Shown: piece after piece, positions 33,724-43,718 of the stretch
How the letters are laid out: every line of letters begins with the position of its first letter
How positions within the stretch are numbered: the stretch's first letter is position 1
From: Paenibacillus donghaensis
Lineage (GTDB): Bacteria > Bacillota > Bacilli > Paenibacillales > Paenibacillaceae
Length of the DNA stretch: 64,000 bases
Assembly (NCBI RefSeq): GCF_002192415.1
Contig: NZ_CP021780.1
Span: forward strand, 5,704,001 to 5,768,000
Direction of reading: 5' to 3'
The notes under the pieces: generated by a model
The model's database searches: none
Told to the model about the DNA's origin: nothing
The model's input: the letters and a program-made list of their open reading frames with translations, nothing else
Position numbers and translations under genes: made by a program

Positions 33724-34623
33724 ATGTATGATGATTTGGATATTTTTGCAGCAGTGGTCGAGCACTCCAGCCTGAACCGTGCCTCCCGCCAACTTAACCT
33801 CTCGCAGCCTGCCCTTTCGCGCAAAATATCGAAGCTGGAGGAGCGGCTGGGAGTGGCCCTGTTCACCCGTCATGGCAAAAGACTTGAGCTGACCGAAGTT
33901 GGACGCCTCACCTATACCTATGCTCTGGAGCAGCGGCAGCAGCGTTCCCGTTTCCTGGAGGCGCTGTCCAAATTCAAGGAAGGCGAGCCGCTGCTTGTGA
34001 CGCTCGGCGCCAGCCTTACTACGCTGCAGACGACGCTGCCTCCGTTGGTGAATGCCTATATGGAGAAGTTTCCGGCGGCGGAGCTGAAGCTGATTACCGG
34101 CAAAACCCATGAGATTGTCTCTTCGGTCAGCGAAGGCAAATCTGATGTCGGCATTATCGCCTCCATGGTCCAGGAGCCGGGGCTGCGCTGCATCCCCTTG
34201 TTCGAGGACCAGCTGCGGCTGGTAGTCTCCGGGCAGCATCCGCTGGCCTTGTCTGCCAAGCTGACCATGGATGACCTCTCGCGGCTGCCCATGCTGCTGT
34301 TCTCCAAAGGCACCTGGTACCGCCGCCTGACCGACGACCTCTTCCAGCGCAGCGGAATCGAGCCGGATGTGCGGCTGGAGATCGACTCCTTCGAGGCGAT
34401 CGTCCGGCTGCTGCCGACGATCAAAGCCGCCGCGCTGCTGCCGAAGTCCTATCTGCGGCCCGAGCTGCTGAATGGGGGCGGCCTCGTGTCGCTGTATATC
34501 AAGGAACTGGAGCAGACGCAGCGGACAACCTGCCTGATCTACCGCGACGACGGCGCCCTCAGCACCGCTGCACGCAGCCTGGTGCAGGTGACGGAGGAGA
34601 TCTACCTGTCCAGACACGAATAA
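33724..34623 (+). CDS. LysR family transcriptional regulator, divergent from sdhCAB
   Basis: The 299-residue product has the LysR helix-turn-helix (AVVEHSSLNRASRQLNLSQP, LSRKISKLEERLG) and an effector domain. The ATG at 33724 has GAAGGAG 9 nt upstream; TTG at 33721 is less likely. Its position suggests a link with succinate dehydrogenase expression, which is inference only. The 418-bp region before it has the Fur-like box and a palindrome. Confidence 0.9.
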   Translation: MYDDLDIFAAVVEHSSLNRASRQLNLSQPALSRKISKLEERLGVALFTRHGKRLELTEVGRLTYTYALEQRQQRSRFLEALSKFKEGEPLLVTLGASLTTLQTTLPPLVNAYMEKFPAAELKLITGKTHEIVSSVSEGKSDVGIIASMVQEPGLRCIPLFEDQLRLVVSGQHPLALSAKLTMDDLSRLPMLLFSKGTWYRRLTDDLFQRSGIEPDVRLEIDSFEAIVRLLPTIKAAALLPKSYLRPELLNGGGLVSLYIKELEQTQRTTCLIYRDDGALSTAARSLVQVTEEIYLSRHE

Positions 34624-34626
34624 CAG

Positions 34627-34680
34627 GCAAACACCCGGCAAGCACCCATATCGCTACGGATTAGCCTGCCAGGTGTTTGC
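34627..34680. terminator. Hairpin between convergent LysR and binding-protein genes
   Basis: GCAAACACCCGGCA pairs with TGCCAGGTGTTTGC with one internal mismatch, across a 26-nt loop. No T run follows, so it is a weak terminator call. Confidence 0.5.
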
Positions 34681-34730
34681 GTGCCCGGGCGGTTATTCTA
34701 TTATGCTCAGCTTGTTCTTACGAAATCGTA

Positions 34731-36386
34731 TTAACGGAACTTGCCTGCATCAATGGCTGCTTGCTTCTCATCAAGGATTTCCTGGTAGCCTGCATCCAGG
34801 TAAGTCTTCTTGGCTGCTTCATAGGTGGCGTCGAATTCAGCTTCCGGAGCCAATACGACCTTCACGTACAGTTCCTGGAACAGCGTATTCAGGTCCGCTT
34901 TATACTCGTTTACCTTTTCAAGCACAACGTTGAACAGAGCATCCGGCGTGCGGAATTCCGCAACTTCATCATAATACTTCACTAAATCATCAGCAAGAGT
35001 CTCGTAGCCGGCCGGCGCCCAGTTGCGGAGATTAGCCGTGCGGGTTTTGGCCGCATCCGGATACTGCGCAATTTCGGTCACGAGGCCCCAGTAGTCCTTG
35101 TTATTGTTCTGTGCCAGGACAGATTCGCCTTTATAATCCGGATTCTTCAGAGCGATGCCGTCTGCGTCAAGCGTATAGTTCTCCCCTTCGATACCGTTCT
35201 GGAATTTGAACAGGTTCTCCGGCTGGCTGAGCCATTCAAGATACATCCAGACTGCAGCGCGTTCTTCAGGCGTAGATTCATAGTTAATCCCCATGATGAA
35301 GCCGAATGGCCAGTATGCGCGTCCTTGAGCCTTATTGCCTTCCGGAACACCTGCATAAGGAGGCACTACGGCAAATTCAGCATCCGGGTTGTTCTGCAGG
35401 GTAGCAGCAAAGACGTCCGTATTGTTGGCCAGATAGAAGTTAAAGTTACCCGTTTTGCCGGCAACGAATTCCGCTTTAACCTTAGGTTCGTCGTTACGCA
35501 GATAGAATTCTTTATCAATGAGGCCATTATTATATTGATAGTTCAGGTTACGCAAGTAAGCCTCTGTATCAGCGGTGGTCAGATCAGCCACACTAAGGTC
35601 GGAATACAGCGCACGGTATTTCGCGTCGACCGGCCATTCACGGAAGGCATAGTTAAAGTTGAAGAAGTTCTGCTGTAAGTTTCCGCTGGTCACACCTAGA
35701 CCGGCTTCTTTCCATTTCACCAGCATCTCATTGTACTTCTCAAGCGAAGTCAAATCTTCAACCTTCATGCCAACCTTTTCAACCCAGTCCTTGCGGATAA
35801 TGTTGACAAAGTTGTCGGCTTCAGGACGGGCGGCGAAGAAGAAGGTATTCTTCTCATCGACAACTCCATACTGCTTGATGGTTTCGCCCATGCTTTTCCA
35901 ATAGGCAGGAGCATAATTCTCGATTTCAGCCCAGTCCAGCGGCTGCATAACATCCTCGCCGTAATAGGTAAGCGCTTGCGGCATATCGTAATGGAAGATG
36001 ATATCAGGAGCTTTATGCGACGCCAGCAGCTGCTCGTAATCCGTTACTTCTTTGGAGCGGGTAATCGGCACGTAGTTTACTTCGATATTGTATTTGTCGC
36101 CAAATTCCGCTTGTACCCAGCGGGTATAATAGTTGTCGGACACATTCCAGCCCTCATACGCCCGTTCGTAGACCGGAATATCCAGAGAGACTTTCTTCTC
36201 GAAGCCCTTGGAGTAATCAGGAAAACTCCCTTCGGTCTGGTTCGTGGCTGCTGCTGTTTCTGCCGGGGCAGTGGTAGGCTCAGTGTTGGCATTCTTAGCG
36301 TTGTTATTTCCCCCGGAGCATCCGGCCAGCATACCGGCCGTCATGACAGATGCCATCATTAACGAAACCAATCTTTTTTTGTTCAT
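34731..36386 (-). CDS. LplA-type extracellular sugar-binding lipoprotein
   Basis: The 551-residue protein has a signal peptide with lipobox LAGC and a Thr/Asn/Ala-rich linker, then the long binding domain typical of LplA/LipO proteins. The ATG with GTGGGGG upstream is chosen; a frame start 11 codons earlier has no ribosome site. It follows lplC- and lplB-type permease genes in the order B-C-A, so it is the last gene of the importer operon. No glycosidase adjoins it, so the sugar is unknown. Confidence 0.92.
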   Translation of the reverse strand: MNKKRLVSLMMASVMTAGMLAGCSGGNNNAKNANTEPTTAPAETAAATNQTEGSFPDYSKGFEKKVSLDIPVYERAYEGWNVSDNYYTRWVQAEFGDKYNIEVNYVPITRSKEVTDYEQLLASHKAPDIIFHYDMPQALTYYGEDVMQPLDWAEIENYAPAYWKSMGETIKQYGVVDEKNTFFFAARPEADNFVNIIRKDWVEKVGMKVEDLTSLEKYNEMLVKWKEAGLGVTSGNLQQNFFNFNYAFREWPVDAKYRALYSDLSVADLTTADTEAYLRNLNYQYNNGLIDKEFYLRNDEPKVKAEFVAGKTGNFNFYLANNTDVFAATLQNNPDAEFAVVPPYAGVPEGNKAQGRAYWPFGFIMGINYESTPEERAAVWMYLEWLSQPENLFKFQNGIEGENYTLDADGIALKNPDYKGESVLAQNNNKDYWGLVTEIAQYPDAAKTRTANLRNWAPAGYETLADDLVKYYDEVAEFRTPDALFNVVLEKVNEYKADLNTLFQELYVKVVLAPEAEFDATYEAAKKTYLDAGYQEILDEKQAAIDAGKFR

Positions 36387-36447
36387 CGCAATTCCCCCAC
36401 TTTTAATTTTCGAATTCAATAGATTTGCTATATACTAGAGCGCAAGA

Positions 36448-37347
36448 TTACTCCTTGACCGCGCCGAGCATAACACCTTGAACGAAGTATTTCTGGACAA
36501 AAGGATACACGCAGACAATAGGCAGGGTAGCAAATACAACAACTGATGCCTTAAGTACTTCCGGATTACTGAGCTGTACCTGGGTTGCTTCCAATTGGAA
36601 GCTTTCACTCGCCTGAATGACCAGATAATACAGCTTGAGCTGCAGCGGCCGCAGTGAGGTCTCATGCTTAATATAGAACAATGCATCCTGGTAAGCATTC
36701 CAGCGTCCAACCGCGTAGAAGAGAGAAAGTGTCGCCATAATCGGCTTGGACAACGGCAGAACAATGCTGAACAGGATTCGAAAATGCCCGGCACCGTCGA
36801 TCCGCGCAGATTCTTCCAGACTTACGGGAATACCGCTCGTTAGTGAGGTCTTCATAATCAGCAGATTGAAGGCGCTGAACGACAACGGTAGAACCAGTGA
36901 CCATATCGTATCCATCAGTCCCAGATTGTTAATGTTCATATAGTCCGGGATGATACCTCCACTAAAGTACATCGTGAACAGGAAGATGAAGGTGATTACC
37001 CTGCGGCCCTTAAATTGGGCTCTCGACAGCGGGTACGCGGCGCAGATGGTCAGAATCATCCCCAGAATAGTGAACAGTACGGTCACGATAACCGAGATGT
37101 ACAATGAACGGAGTATACTGGCATCCGCGAAGATTTTCTTGTACGCTTCGATGGTGAAGCCCTGCGGCCACAGAAAGACCTTATTGGCAATGACAAAGGA
37201 GTCAGAGCTCAGGGATTTCGATACGACATGAATAAACGGCAACAGGCACACTAGCGAAGCTATGATTATGACGAGGCGGATCAGCAATTCCCAGATATCT
37301 ATACGTCCTTTATGGGGTGCGGCAGGGTTGCCGGTTGTTGCTTTCAT
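36448..37347 (-). CDS. LplC/YtcP-type carbohydrate ABC permease
   Basis: The 299-residue membrane protein has six helices and the EAA loop SLEESARIDGAGHFRILFSI, ending in KYFVQGVMLGAVKE, as in LplC and YtcP. AAAGGAGAGG precedes the ATG. It pairs with the permease 14 nt upstream. Confidence 0.93.
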   Translation of the reverse strand: MKATTGNPAAPHKGRIDIWELLIRLVIIIASLVCLLPFIHVVSKSLSSDSFVIANKVFLWPQGFTIEAYKKIFADASILRSLYISVIVTVLFTILGMILTICAAYPLSRAQFKGRRVITFIFLFTMYFSGGIIPDYMNINNLGLMDTIWSLVLPLSFSAFNLLIMKTSLTSGIPVSLEESARIDGAGHFRILFSIVLPLSKPIMATLSLFYAVGRWNAYQDALFYIKHETSLRPLQLKLYYLVIQASESFQLEATQVQLSNPEVLKASVVVFATLPIVCVYPFVQKYFVQGVMLGAVKE

Positions 37348-37361
37348 GGTTCCTCTCCTTT

Positions 37362-38318
37362 CTACAATATTCCATCCTCGCCGAGCTTCTTAGCTACGCG
37401 GTCAGCCATGATTACAAGAATAATACCGATGACGGACTGGAATAATCCAATGGCTGTCGCCCGGCTGAAATTGCCGCTCTCGATCCCCCAGCGGTATACC
37501 AGAACCGGTATGGTTGTTGTGAACTCTGTGGTGGCCTTATTCTGCAGAGAGTATATACGCTCGAATGAGCCGTCCATCACTTTCCCCAGGGCCATGATCA
37601 GCAAGGTCACAATGGTCGCACGGATGGAAGGAACGGTAATACTCCATACTTTTCTCCAGCGTCCTGCTCCATCGACGGTAGCCGCTTCATACATCTCAGG
37701 GTTAATCCCGCTCATGGCCGCCAGGTAGATAATGGTGCCCCAGCCCATACTCTGCCACACACCGATGGCCAGATAGCTGATCAGCCAGTTGTTGTCTTCC
37801 TGCAGGAACCGGATACGGTTACCGCCCATGAGTTCAATTAAATTGTTGACAACGCCGCCTCCCTCGCTAAGAAGCTGGTAAGCGATGGCCCCGATAATGA
37901 CCCAGGACAGGAAGTGAGGCAAATACAGCAATGTTTGATTTACGCGTTTGAACTTTACACTTTTGACCTCATTCAGCAGCAGGGCCAGCACAATCGGCAT
38001 CGTGAAGCTGAAGCAGAGGTCAAGAACGTTGAGCAGCAGCGTATTGCGGACGGCCCTGGCGAAATCAGGCTTGGAGAAGAGATCCCGGAAGACTTCGAAC
38101 CCGACCCACTCACTGCCCCAGAAGCCTCTTGCAATCTTGTAGTCCTTAAAAGCGATTACAAGTCCTGTCATCGGCAAATATTTGAATACGATTACAAAAG
38201 CCAGCGGAAACAGTACGAGCAGATAAAGCTGCCAATCACGCCGTAAATAATACCCGATGCCCTGTTTCTTCTCTAATAGAGGGGCATAATTTGTTTTTGA
38301 AGCGCTTCCAACTTTCAA
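37362..38318 (-). CDS. LplB-type carbohydrate ABC permease
   Basis: The 318-residue membrane protein has LplB features (YLLVLFPLAFVIVFKYLPM, and the EAA loop EMYEAATVDGAGRWRKVW). It starts at a TTG with AGGAGGTG 7-8 nt upstream. A GAAGCGCTTC sequence in codons 4-8 is weakly cre-like. It is the first gene of the importer operon and lies downstream of its likely regulator. Confidence 0.93.
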   Translation of the reverse strand: MKVGSASKTNYAPLLEKKQGIGYYLRRDWQLYLLVLFPLAFVIVFKYLPMTGLVIAFKDYKIARGFWGSEWVGFEVFRDLFSKPDFARAVRNTLLLNVLDLCFSFTMPIVLALLLNEVKSVKFKRVNQTLLYLPHFLSWVIIGAIAYQLLSEGGGVVNNLIELMGGNRIRFLQEDNNWLISYLAIGVWQSMGWGTIIYLAAMSGINPEMYEAATVDGAGRWRKVWSITVPSIRATIVTLLIMALGKVMDGSFERIYSLQNKATTEFTTTIPVLVYRWGIESGNFSRATAIGLFQSVIGIILVIMADRVAKKLGEDGIL

Positions 38319-38417
38319 ATTTTCACCTCCTGCCTCAAATGTTCTCCTTGCCAGCCTATGTTCACCGGCCCTGAGTTCTATGCTATCCCCTTTGCCTGAT
38401 CTTGAAAATCATGAGTA

Positions 38418-38434
38418 TTGATGATCACCATCAA
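38418..38434. promoter_or_regulatory. Inverted repeat upstream of the lplB-type operon
   Basis: TTGATG-ATCAC-CATCAA (6-5-6) lies 100 bp before the lplB start. Nearby AATTTTGATT and TCAAATTTGATA add AT-rich half-sites. It is a candidate operator for the AraC regulator at 38570-40837. Confidence 0.4.
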
Positions 38435-38510
38435 TTTTGATTGGGATGCGATTCCACCGGCATCCGCATCCTAATCATGATCAAATTTGATAGGCATTCG
38501 CAAAAATAAA

Positions 38511-38545
38511 CCGCTTTCAATCTGGATGGACCAGATTGAAAGCGG
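38511..38545 (-). terminator. Terminator after the membrane AraC regulator
   Basis: A perfect 15-bp stem CCGCTTTCAATCTGG/CCAGATTGAAAGCGG with a 5-nt loop is followed by TTTATTTTT on the minus strand. Confidence 0.93.
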
Positions 38546-38569
38546 TGCGGATATTCCCAAAAGTTTCTT

Positions 38570-40837
38570 CTAGGAGCTTTTGCTCTTAGCCGATTTGTAG
38601 CTGCTCGGCGGCATGCCTTCGTATTTGCGGAAAAAACGGTTGAAGCTCTGAACATTATAATAGCCAACCTCTGCTGCAATCTGCTTGATCGTCAGCTCGG
38701 TATCCAGCAGCAGCTCCTTGGCCTTCTCTATACGCAGCTGATTCACAAAATCTATCATGCTATTCCCGGTTTGCTCATACACGATCTTACGCATATAGGA
38801 GTAGCTGATGCCAATTTCCTTGGCCATATCCTCGAACACAATCTCTTCACGGTAATGTTCCTTCAAGTAATGAATGATCCGTTCCCCGTGATTGGTTTCA
38901 CTGGTGCTGCGGTCAAGGCTCTGTACGATTTCACAGAAAAAATCATGCAGATATTCCTCCAGTTCGTCCAGTGTATCCAATGCGGCGAGAATGGAGTATA
39001 CGTTGCCTCTGCCCATAATCATCCGTCCCGTGCCGATATGATTCTCGCGGAGGTGCTTGATAGTAGCCCCCATCAGCTGATAATAGATGAACATAATATT
39101 ATCGTAGGAAATATTGTCTTCGGAAGAGATCTCGCTGCGGATGATCTGAAGCTCTTTGAATATCCCGCCCAGATTGCCGGCATCCAGAAAGTTGAGAATC
39201 CGCCGCTCGCTGCTTTCGGAATCGAGATATTTACGGCTGATCTCCTCTTCATCGTGCCAGTACATAATGCTTCCGGCACCATTAATCATCCGGCGCTTAA
39301 TGACTTCCATCGCTTCAAATAGCCGCAGGGCAACCATTTCGGGTGCATCAGCCAAATCACTTACTCCGATCGTAACCGAATGTTCCAGTAATTCGAGCGA
39401 CTCGTCCCGGATCTTCTCCAGCGCCTGATGAATCAGGACGCCCTTCTCCCCGCGCTCCTCCGGAGTAAAGTTCAGCACAATAACTATACAGCCGTCGTTA
39501 TGATAGACACTGCGGGCCAATATCCCCTCGGGAAAACAGCTTTCGTACTTCGCATTGAGCAGATACCGGTGATAACTGCGTGTCTCCACATTGGTATTGC
39601 CCACATATCGTCTGTACTGGTCGATGGAGACAACGACGACTCTGTAACACGCTTCCGGAAAAGCCTCCGTGATCCGGGGCGGAATCTCACCGCGCAAAAG
39701 ACGGTGAACGGCGAGACTGCGGGTATCCTGTTCACGCTCCTGCAGCAGCTGGAATAGACTTTCCTCCTCCTCCTGCATGCGTTTGAATGCCATGTCCAGG
39801 AAGGCAAGCTCATTTTTATTCACCACGCCCAAATCACTTTTGGAGCGTATCGTCCGCACCAGCTGCCTGAGGGGCCTTGACAGCCAGGTTGCCAGAAAGA
39901 TGGCAAGTAGCGTCCCGAGTAGTATGATAGCACCGGTAAGCAGAATGATATTCCCCTGCATATCCCGTGATTTCATCATCAGCTCATCCATGGAGCTCCA
40001 GCTTACATTCCACCATCCGGACAATGCCGAGCGGCTCCATGCGTATACCATCCGGTTGCTATCCAGTTCGCGGAACGTATAGCCTTCACTTGATTCCTGG
40101 TTCAGTATCTCCTGAAGGAAGGGAAGCTTTAGGCCGTCGGAGAGCAGCAGTGACTGATCATTGAAGGAAATTACTTTGCCACCCGAGTCCAGCAGCAGGT
40201 AGTTGCTGTCGCCAACCTCTGTAGCATGCAGATATTTGCCGATCTGGCTCTCTCTCATGTTGACTACGATAATCCCGCGGGTGGTGGATGACAGACGATT
40301 GAGGGGATACACATACGATACAACATTGACGCCCGTCTCCAGCTTACGGGGAACCCACACACCGCTGATGCCTCTCCGTCCCTCAAGCGCTTCTGTGATC
40401 CATTCGATCGACTCATAACGCTCCAGCGTCGTGATGCTATTGTCAGTAGAAAACACATAATCCGAATCATTCAAATAAAAGTACGAAGAGTAAACACCGT
40501 CTACCCGGCGGTTCAAGTTCAGCAGCTCTTTCGTCACTGACAGCGCCAGGCTTACATTATTGTAATTGGAGTTAATTTCATCGTACGTCTCAAAGCTGCG
40601 GATGCGGTCAAAAATATTTGTGGCAGCCAAACGTGCCGTATCCTGTGCCAGGTTGCCGAGTGCGCTCTCGTTCAGCCTACGGTTGGCATTCAGCCCGGTG
40701 AGCGCGGATTCCCCGATGGCTGCCTCTGAGTTCCGTAATATCTGTGCCCCGCTATACCACGTGAGGATGGCTGTCGGAACGGCCATGATGCAGAACAGGA
40801 TGAATGCCAGCTGCAGCATCACCGGTGTTTTTTTCAT
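38570..40837 (-). CDS. YesS-type membrane-bound AraC regulator
   Basis: The 755-residue one-component regulator has a helix at about 8-30 and an extracellular Cache-like sensor to about 290. A second helix at about 297-320 and a HAMP-like linker (RPLRQLVRTI) follow, then a cytoplasmic region and a C-terminal AraC helix-turn-helix (GYYNVQSFNRFFRKYEGMPP). It should sense a sugar outside and activate the adjoining importer operon. AGGGGGAG precedes the ATG. It ends at its own terminator 227 nt before the lplB start. Confidence 0.93.
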   Translation of the reverse strand: MKKTPVMLQLAFILFCIMAVPTAILTWYSGAQILRNSEAAIGESALTGLNANRRLNESALGNLAQDTARLAATNIFDRIRSFETYDEINSNYNNVSLALSVTKELLNLNRRVDGVYSSYFYLNDSDYVFSTDNSITTLERYESIEWITEALEGRRGISGVWVPRKLETGVNVVSYVYPLNRLSSTTRGIIVVNMRESQIGKYLHATEVGDSNYLLLDSGGKVISFNDQSLLLSDGLKLPFLQEILNQESSEGYTFRELDSNRMVYAWSRSALSGWWNVSWSSMDELMMKSRDMQGNIILLTGAIILLGTLLAIFLATWLSRPLRQLVRTIRSKSDLGVVNKNELAFLDMAFKRMQEEEESLFQLLQEREQDTRSLAVHRLLRGEIPPRITEAFPEACYRVVVVSIDQYRRYVGNTNVETRSYHRYLLNAKYESCFPEGILARSVYHNDGCIVIVLNFTPEERGEKGVLIHQALEKIRDESLELLEHSVTIGVSDLADAPEMVALRLFEAMEVIKRRMINGAGSIMYWHDEEEISRKYLDSESSERRILNFLDAGNLGGIFKELQIIRSEISSEDNISYDNIMFIYYQLMGATIKHLRENHIGTGRMIMGRGNVYSILAALDTLDELEEYLHDFFCEIVQSLDRSTSETNHGERIIHYLKEHYREEIVFEDMAKEIGISYSYMRKIVYEQTGNSMIDFVNQLRIEKAKELLLDTELTIKQIAAEVGYYNVQSFNRFFRKYEGMPPSSYKSAKSKSS

Positions 40838-41005
40838 TTTTTGCTCCCCCTATTATTTCTACAGATACGGCAAAATATATATGATAACGCTTACATAAAG
40901 GTTTTTCAAACTATACTGTTATTTTAACATTTCAAGAAACATTATATATATGCTTAAGAAAATTATTCAACAAATTAGAAAAAAATTAAAGATGTTCCCG
41001 CAGCA

Positions 41006-41033
41006 AAATACCCGGATACAAGTCCGGGTATTT
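41006..41033 (-). terminator. Terminator after ktrA
   Basis: AAATACCCGGA/TCCGGGTATTT, a perfect 11-bp stem with a 6-nt loop, ends in TATTTTG on the minus strand. Confidence 0.85.
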
Positions 41034-41059
41034 AAGGATTACAGGCACTTCACTTCACT

Positions 41060-41740
41060 TTACTCCACATTCACAGCCTCGTCCTCAAACCGCTCGATAC
41101 TCTCATTGGAGCCGATCAAGACCATAATATCACCTTTATTCAAATGGTCATGCGCGGTAGGTGCCACGATAATGCTGTTATCCCCGCCGCCCTCGCGGTT
41201 GAGCGCAATAATGCTGCAGCCGTATTTGGCCCGTGTGTTCAGCTCGGAGAGGCTCTTGCCGTCCATGCATTCAGGCACAATCAGCTCCACAATCTTATAG
41301 TCCTTGGAAATTTCGATATAATCGAGCAGATTGGGCGTGACCAGCTGATGCGCCACACGGATGCCCATATCTTTTTCCGGAAAAATCACCCGGTCCACCC
41401 CCAGCCGCGACAACGCCCGTCCGTGCAGAATAGAAATCGCCTTGGCCACCACCTGCTTCACGCCCAGCTCCTTCAGCAGAATCGCAGCCAGAATGCTGCG
41501 TTCCATATTATCGCCAATCGCCACGATTCCGCAGTCGAAGTTGCGTACACCAAGCGAACGCATAATGCCCTCATCCGTCGCATCCGCCATTACGGCATGA
41601 GTCAGCTGGCCTTCCATCTCCTCTACGCGTTCCTCCTGATGATCGATGCCGAGCACTTCATAACCCAGCTCAATCAGCTCCAGGGCAAGACTCGAACCGA
41701 AACGGCCAAGACCAATTACTACAAATTGCTGTGGTTTCAT
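41060..41740 (-). CDS. ktrA: Potassium uptake regulatory subunit KtrA (RCK protein)
   Basis: The 226-residue cytosolic RCK protein has the nucleotide-binding fold VVIGLGRFGSSLA with the acidic GIDHQEERV, then a TrkA-C domain. It forms the ring that gates KtrB in response to ATP/ADP and c-di-AMP. It is cotranscribed with ktrB, 15 nt upstream. Confidence 0.94.
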   Translation of the reverse strand: MKPQQFVVIGLGRFGSSLALELIELGYEVLGIDHQEERVEEMEGQLTHAVMADATDEGIMRSLGVRNFDCGIVAIGDNMERSILAAILLKELGVKQVVAKAISILHGRALSRLGVDRVIFPEKDMGIRVAHQLVTPNLLDYIEISKDYKIVELIVPECMDGKSLSELNTRAKYGCSIIALNREGGGDNSIIVAPTAHDHLNKGDIMVLIGSNESIERFEDEAVNVE

Positions 41741-41755
41741 TATCCGGTTAACTCC

Positions 41756-43127
41756 TTATCCAATAATCATTTTACCTTCGGGATACTTATATAAGACCTT
41801 ACCCTGTTTCGGACCCAGTGCATATACCAATGTCAGCAATCCCAGCCTGCCGGCGAACATCGTCAGACAGATCAGGATTTTGCCGACAGACGAGAGCTCC
41901 GGGGTCATTCCCATACTTAAGCCCACCGTGGCAAAAGCAGACGTCGTCTCGAACAGAATCATCAGGAAATTAAAATCCTCTGTAGTGGACAGAATCATGG
42001 AAACCGAAACGATCAGCAGCAGGGCCAGCAGCGTAATTGTCAATGCCTTGAACACGCGCTCCTGGGCCAGGCGGTAGCGGAACAGTACAATGTCCTCACG
42101 ACCACGCAGCATTGAAATCACCGCTCCGGCCATTAGGGTGAAGGTGGTCGTCTTAATCCCGCCGCCGGTCGAGCCTGGAGAGGCGCCGATAAACATCAGA
42201 ATAATGGTGAAGAATTGCGAGGCCTGTCGCAGCCCGGCAATATCCAGTGTATTCGCCCCTGCCGTACGCGGCGTCACTGATTGGAAGAACGCGGCCAGCA
42301 GCTTGCCGCCGAAATTCAGACGGCCCAGCGTCAGCGGATTGGTGAACTCAAACATCAGAAATACCAAAGCGCCTATCACAATCAGCCCCCCTGTCGCCGA
42401 CAATACCACCTTGCTATGCAGCGAGAGCCTGCGTTTGTGGCGGTAATCCATCAGGTCAGCCATCACAATAAAACCGATCCCGCCGGAAACGATCAGAAAC
42501 ATGACCACCAGATTCACCAGCGGATCATAGACGTAGCCCGTCAAGCTACGGTAATCGCCAAAAATATCAAAGCCGGCATTGTTGAACATCGAGATCGCGT
42601 GGAACACTCCGAAATATATCGCCCGTCCCAGCGGCATGTCAAATGCCCAGCGCACCGCCAGCAGCAGCGCGGCACTCCCTCGATTACCAGCGAATAGATC
42701 AGCACCCTGCGGATCAGCTTCACAATGCCTTCCATCGAGCCTTGGTTCATCGCTTCCTGAAGGATCAGCCTGTCCCTTAATGAAATTTTGCGTTTCAATA
42801 CCAAAGCAAACAAGGTGGCCATGGTCATGAAACCCAGACCCCCGATTTGAATAAGCACCATAATGACAGTCTGTCCAAAAATGGTGAAGGAAGTCCCTGT
42901 ATCCATTACTACAAGCCCGGTCACACAGGTTGCCGAGGTCGAGGTAAACAGGGCATCCATGAAGTTCAGGGCATACCCGCTTGTATTGGAGACCGGCAGC
43001 ATCAACAGCAGCGTCCCAATCATGATAATGGCGGCGAATCCTAACACCAATATTTTGGGGGGGAGAGCTTCAGAAGCCTGAATGTAAACAACCTGCGAAT
43101 CTGTGAAACCAAACTTCTCACCTTCAC
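41756..43127 (-). pseudogene. ktrB: Potassium transporter KtrB gene with two frameshifts
   Basis: Three frame segments together encode a TrkH/KtrB channel. The first, from a GTG at 43127 or 43121, gives VRSLVSQIRRLFTFRLLKLS. The second, from about 43050, gives SATCVTGLVVMDTG (filter region 1) and LIQIGGLGFM. The third, from about 42675, gives NNAGFD, TPRTAGAN and TVGLSMGMTPEL (other filter loops). The first break is at a 7-C run (8 needed; plus-strand G run 43057-43063). The second is at about 42672-42680, where GTGCCGCG lacks one base. Repaired, the protein is about 457 residues, the usual KtrB size. The breaks are assembly errors or real decay; ktrA is intact. Confidence 0.88.
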
Positions 43128-43225
43128 TTTCCTACAAACAATCTGCTAAACATTCTATCCATCGAATGATAGATTAGGCATACAAATTATAACCGTTATT
43201 TCCGTACATCACAAAAATATTTGAC

Positions 43226-43274
43226 TTGATATTGTATGGTGAGAGGTGGTACACTCCATACATAAAGTGTATGG
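43226..43274 (+). promoter_or_regulatory. Promoter and operator of the GntR-ABC operon
   Basis: TTGATA (43226-43231), 18 bp, then TACACT (43250-43255) form a promoter. Over it lie two overlapping inverted repeats, CCATACA-N5-TGTATGG (43256-43274) and TACACT-N10-AGTGTA (43250-43271). These suit autorepression by the GntR protein. Confidence 0.6.
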
Positions 43275-43331
43275 TTTACCTCCACACACTAACTTCTGGC
43301 CTTAATAAATATGTGTAGAAGGGAGATTCAC

Positions 43332-43718
43332 ATGGATCAAACCTTTGATCTGCTGCCGCAGCAGTTTCAGATTAACCCGTCGCTGCCGATTTATGAGCAG
43401 TTTGTCGCCGCGATCCGGGTGCGGGTTGTCAGCGGAATCATTCCTCCGGGGGTGCGCCTGCCTTCGGTAAGGGAGCTGGCCTCCGCCCGGGGAGTTAACC
43501 CCACCACGGCGGCAAGAACGTATCAGGAGCTGGAACGGATGGGCCTGATTGTCACGTACCGCGGCCAAGGAACCTTCGTTACTCAAGAGGAGGATATTAT
43601 TATGGAAGCCCGCAAGGAGATTATTCGAGATGCCGTAAGCCAATTACAAGAGGTTGCCCGTTCGCTTGGTCTGACCGCCGAGCAGATGCTGCAGCTTGCC
43701 GAGGAGGAACAAGGATGA
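43332..43718 (+). CDS. GntR family regulator, YtrA subfamily
   Basis: The 128-residue product is a short GntR: a winged helix-turn-helix (SLPIYEQFVAAIRV, PSVRELASARGVNPTTAART) with only a short C-terminal helix, as in YtrA regulators of ABC transporters. The ATG at 43332 has AAGGGAG upstream; the earlier frame start is ignored. Its stop overlaps the ATPase start, so it is the first gene of a three-gene operon it probably represses. Confidence 0.92.
   Translation: MDQTFDLLPQQFQINPSLPIYEQFVAAIRVRVVSGIIPPGVRLPSVRELASARGVNPTTAARTYQELERMGLIVTYRGQGTFVTQEEDIIMEARKEIIRDAVSQLQEVARSLGLTAEQMLQLAEEEQG

Noticed and set aside
33637..34641. 334-residue minus-strand frame
   Set aside because: Antisense shadow of the LysR gene.
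38296..38312. CcpA cre site at the lplB-type start
   Set aside because: Only the GAAGCGCTTC core fits; three consensus positions differ and it lies inside the first codons.
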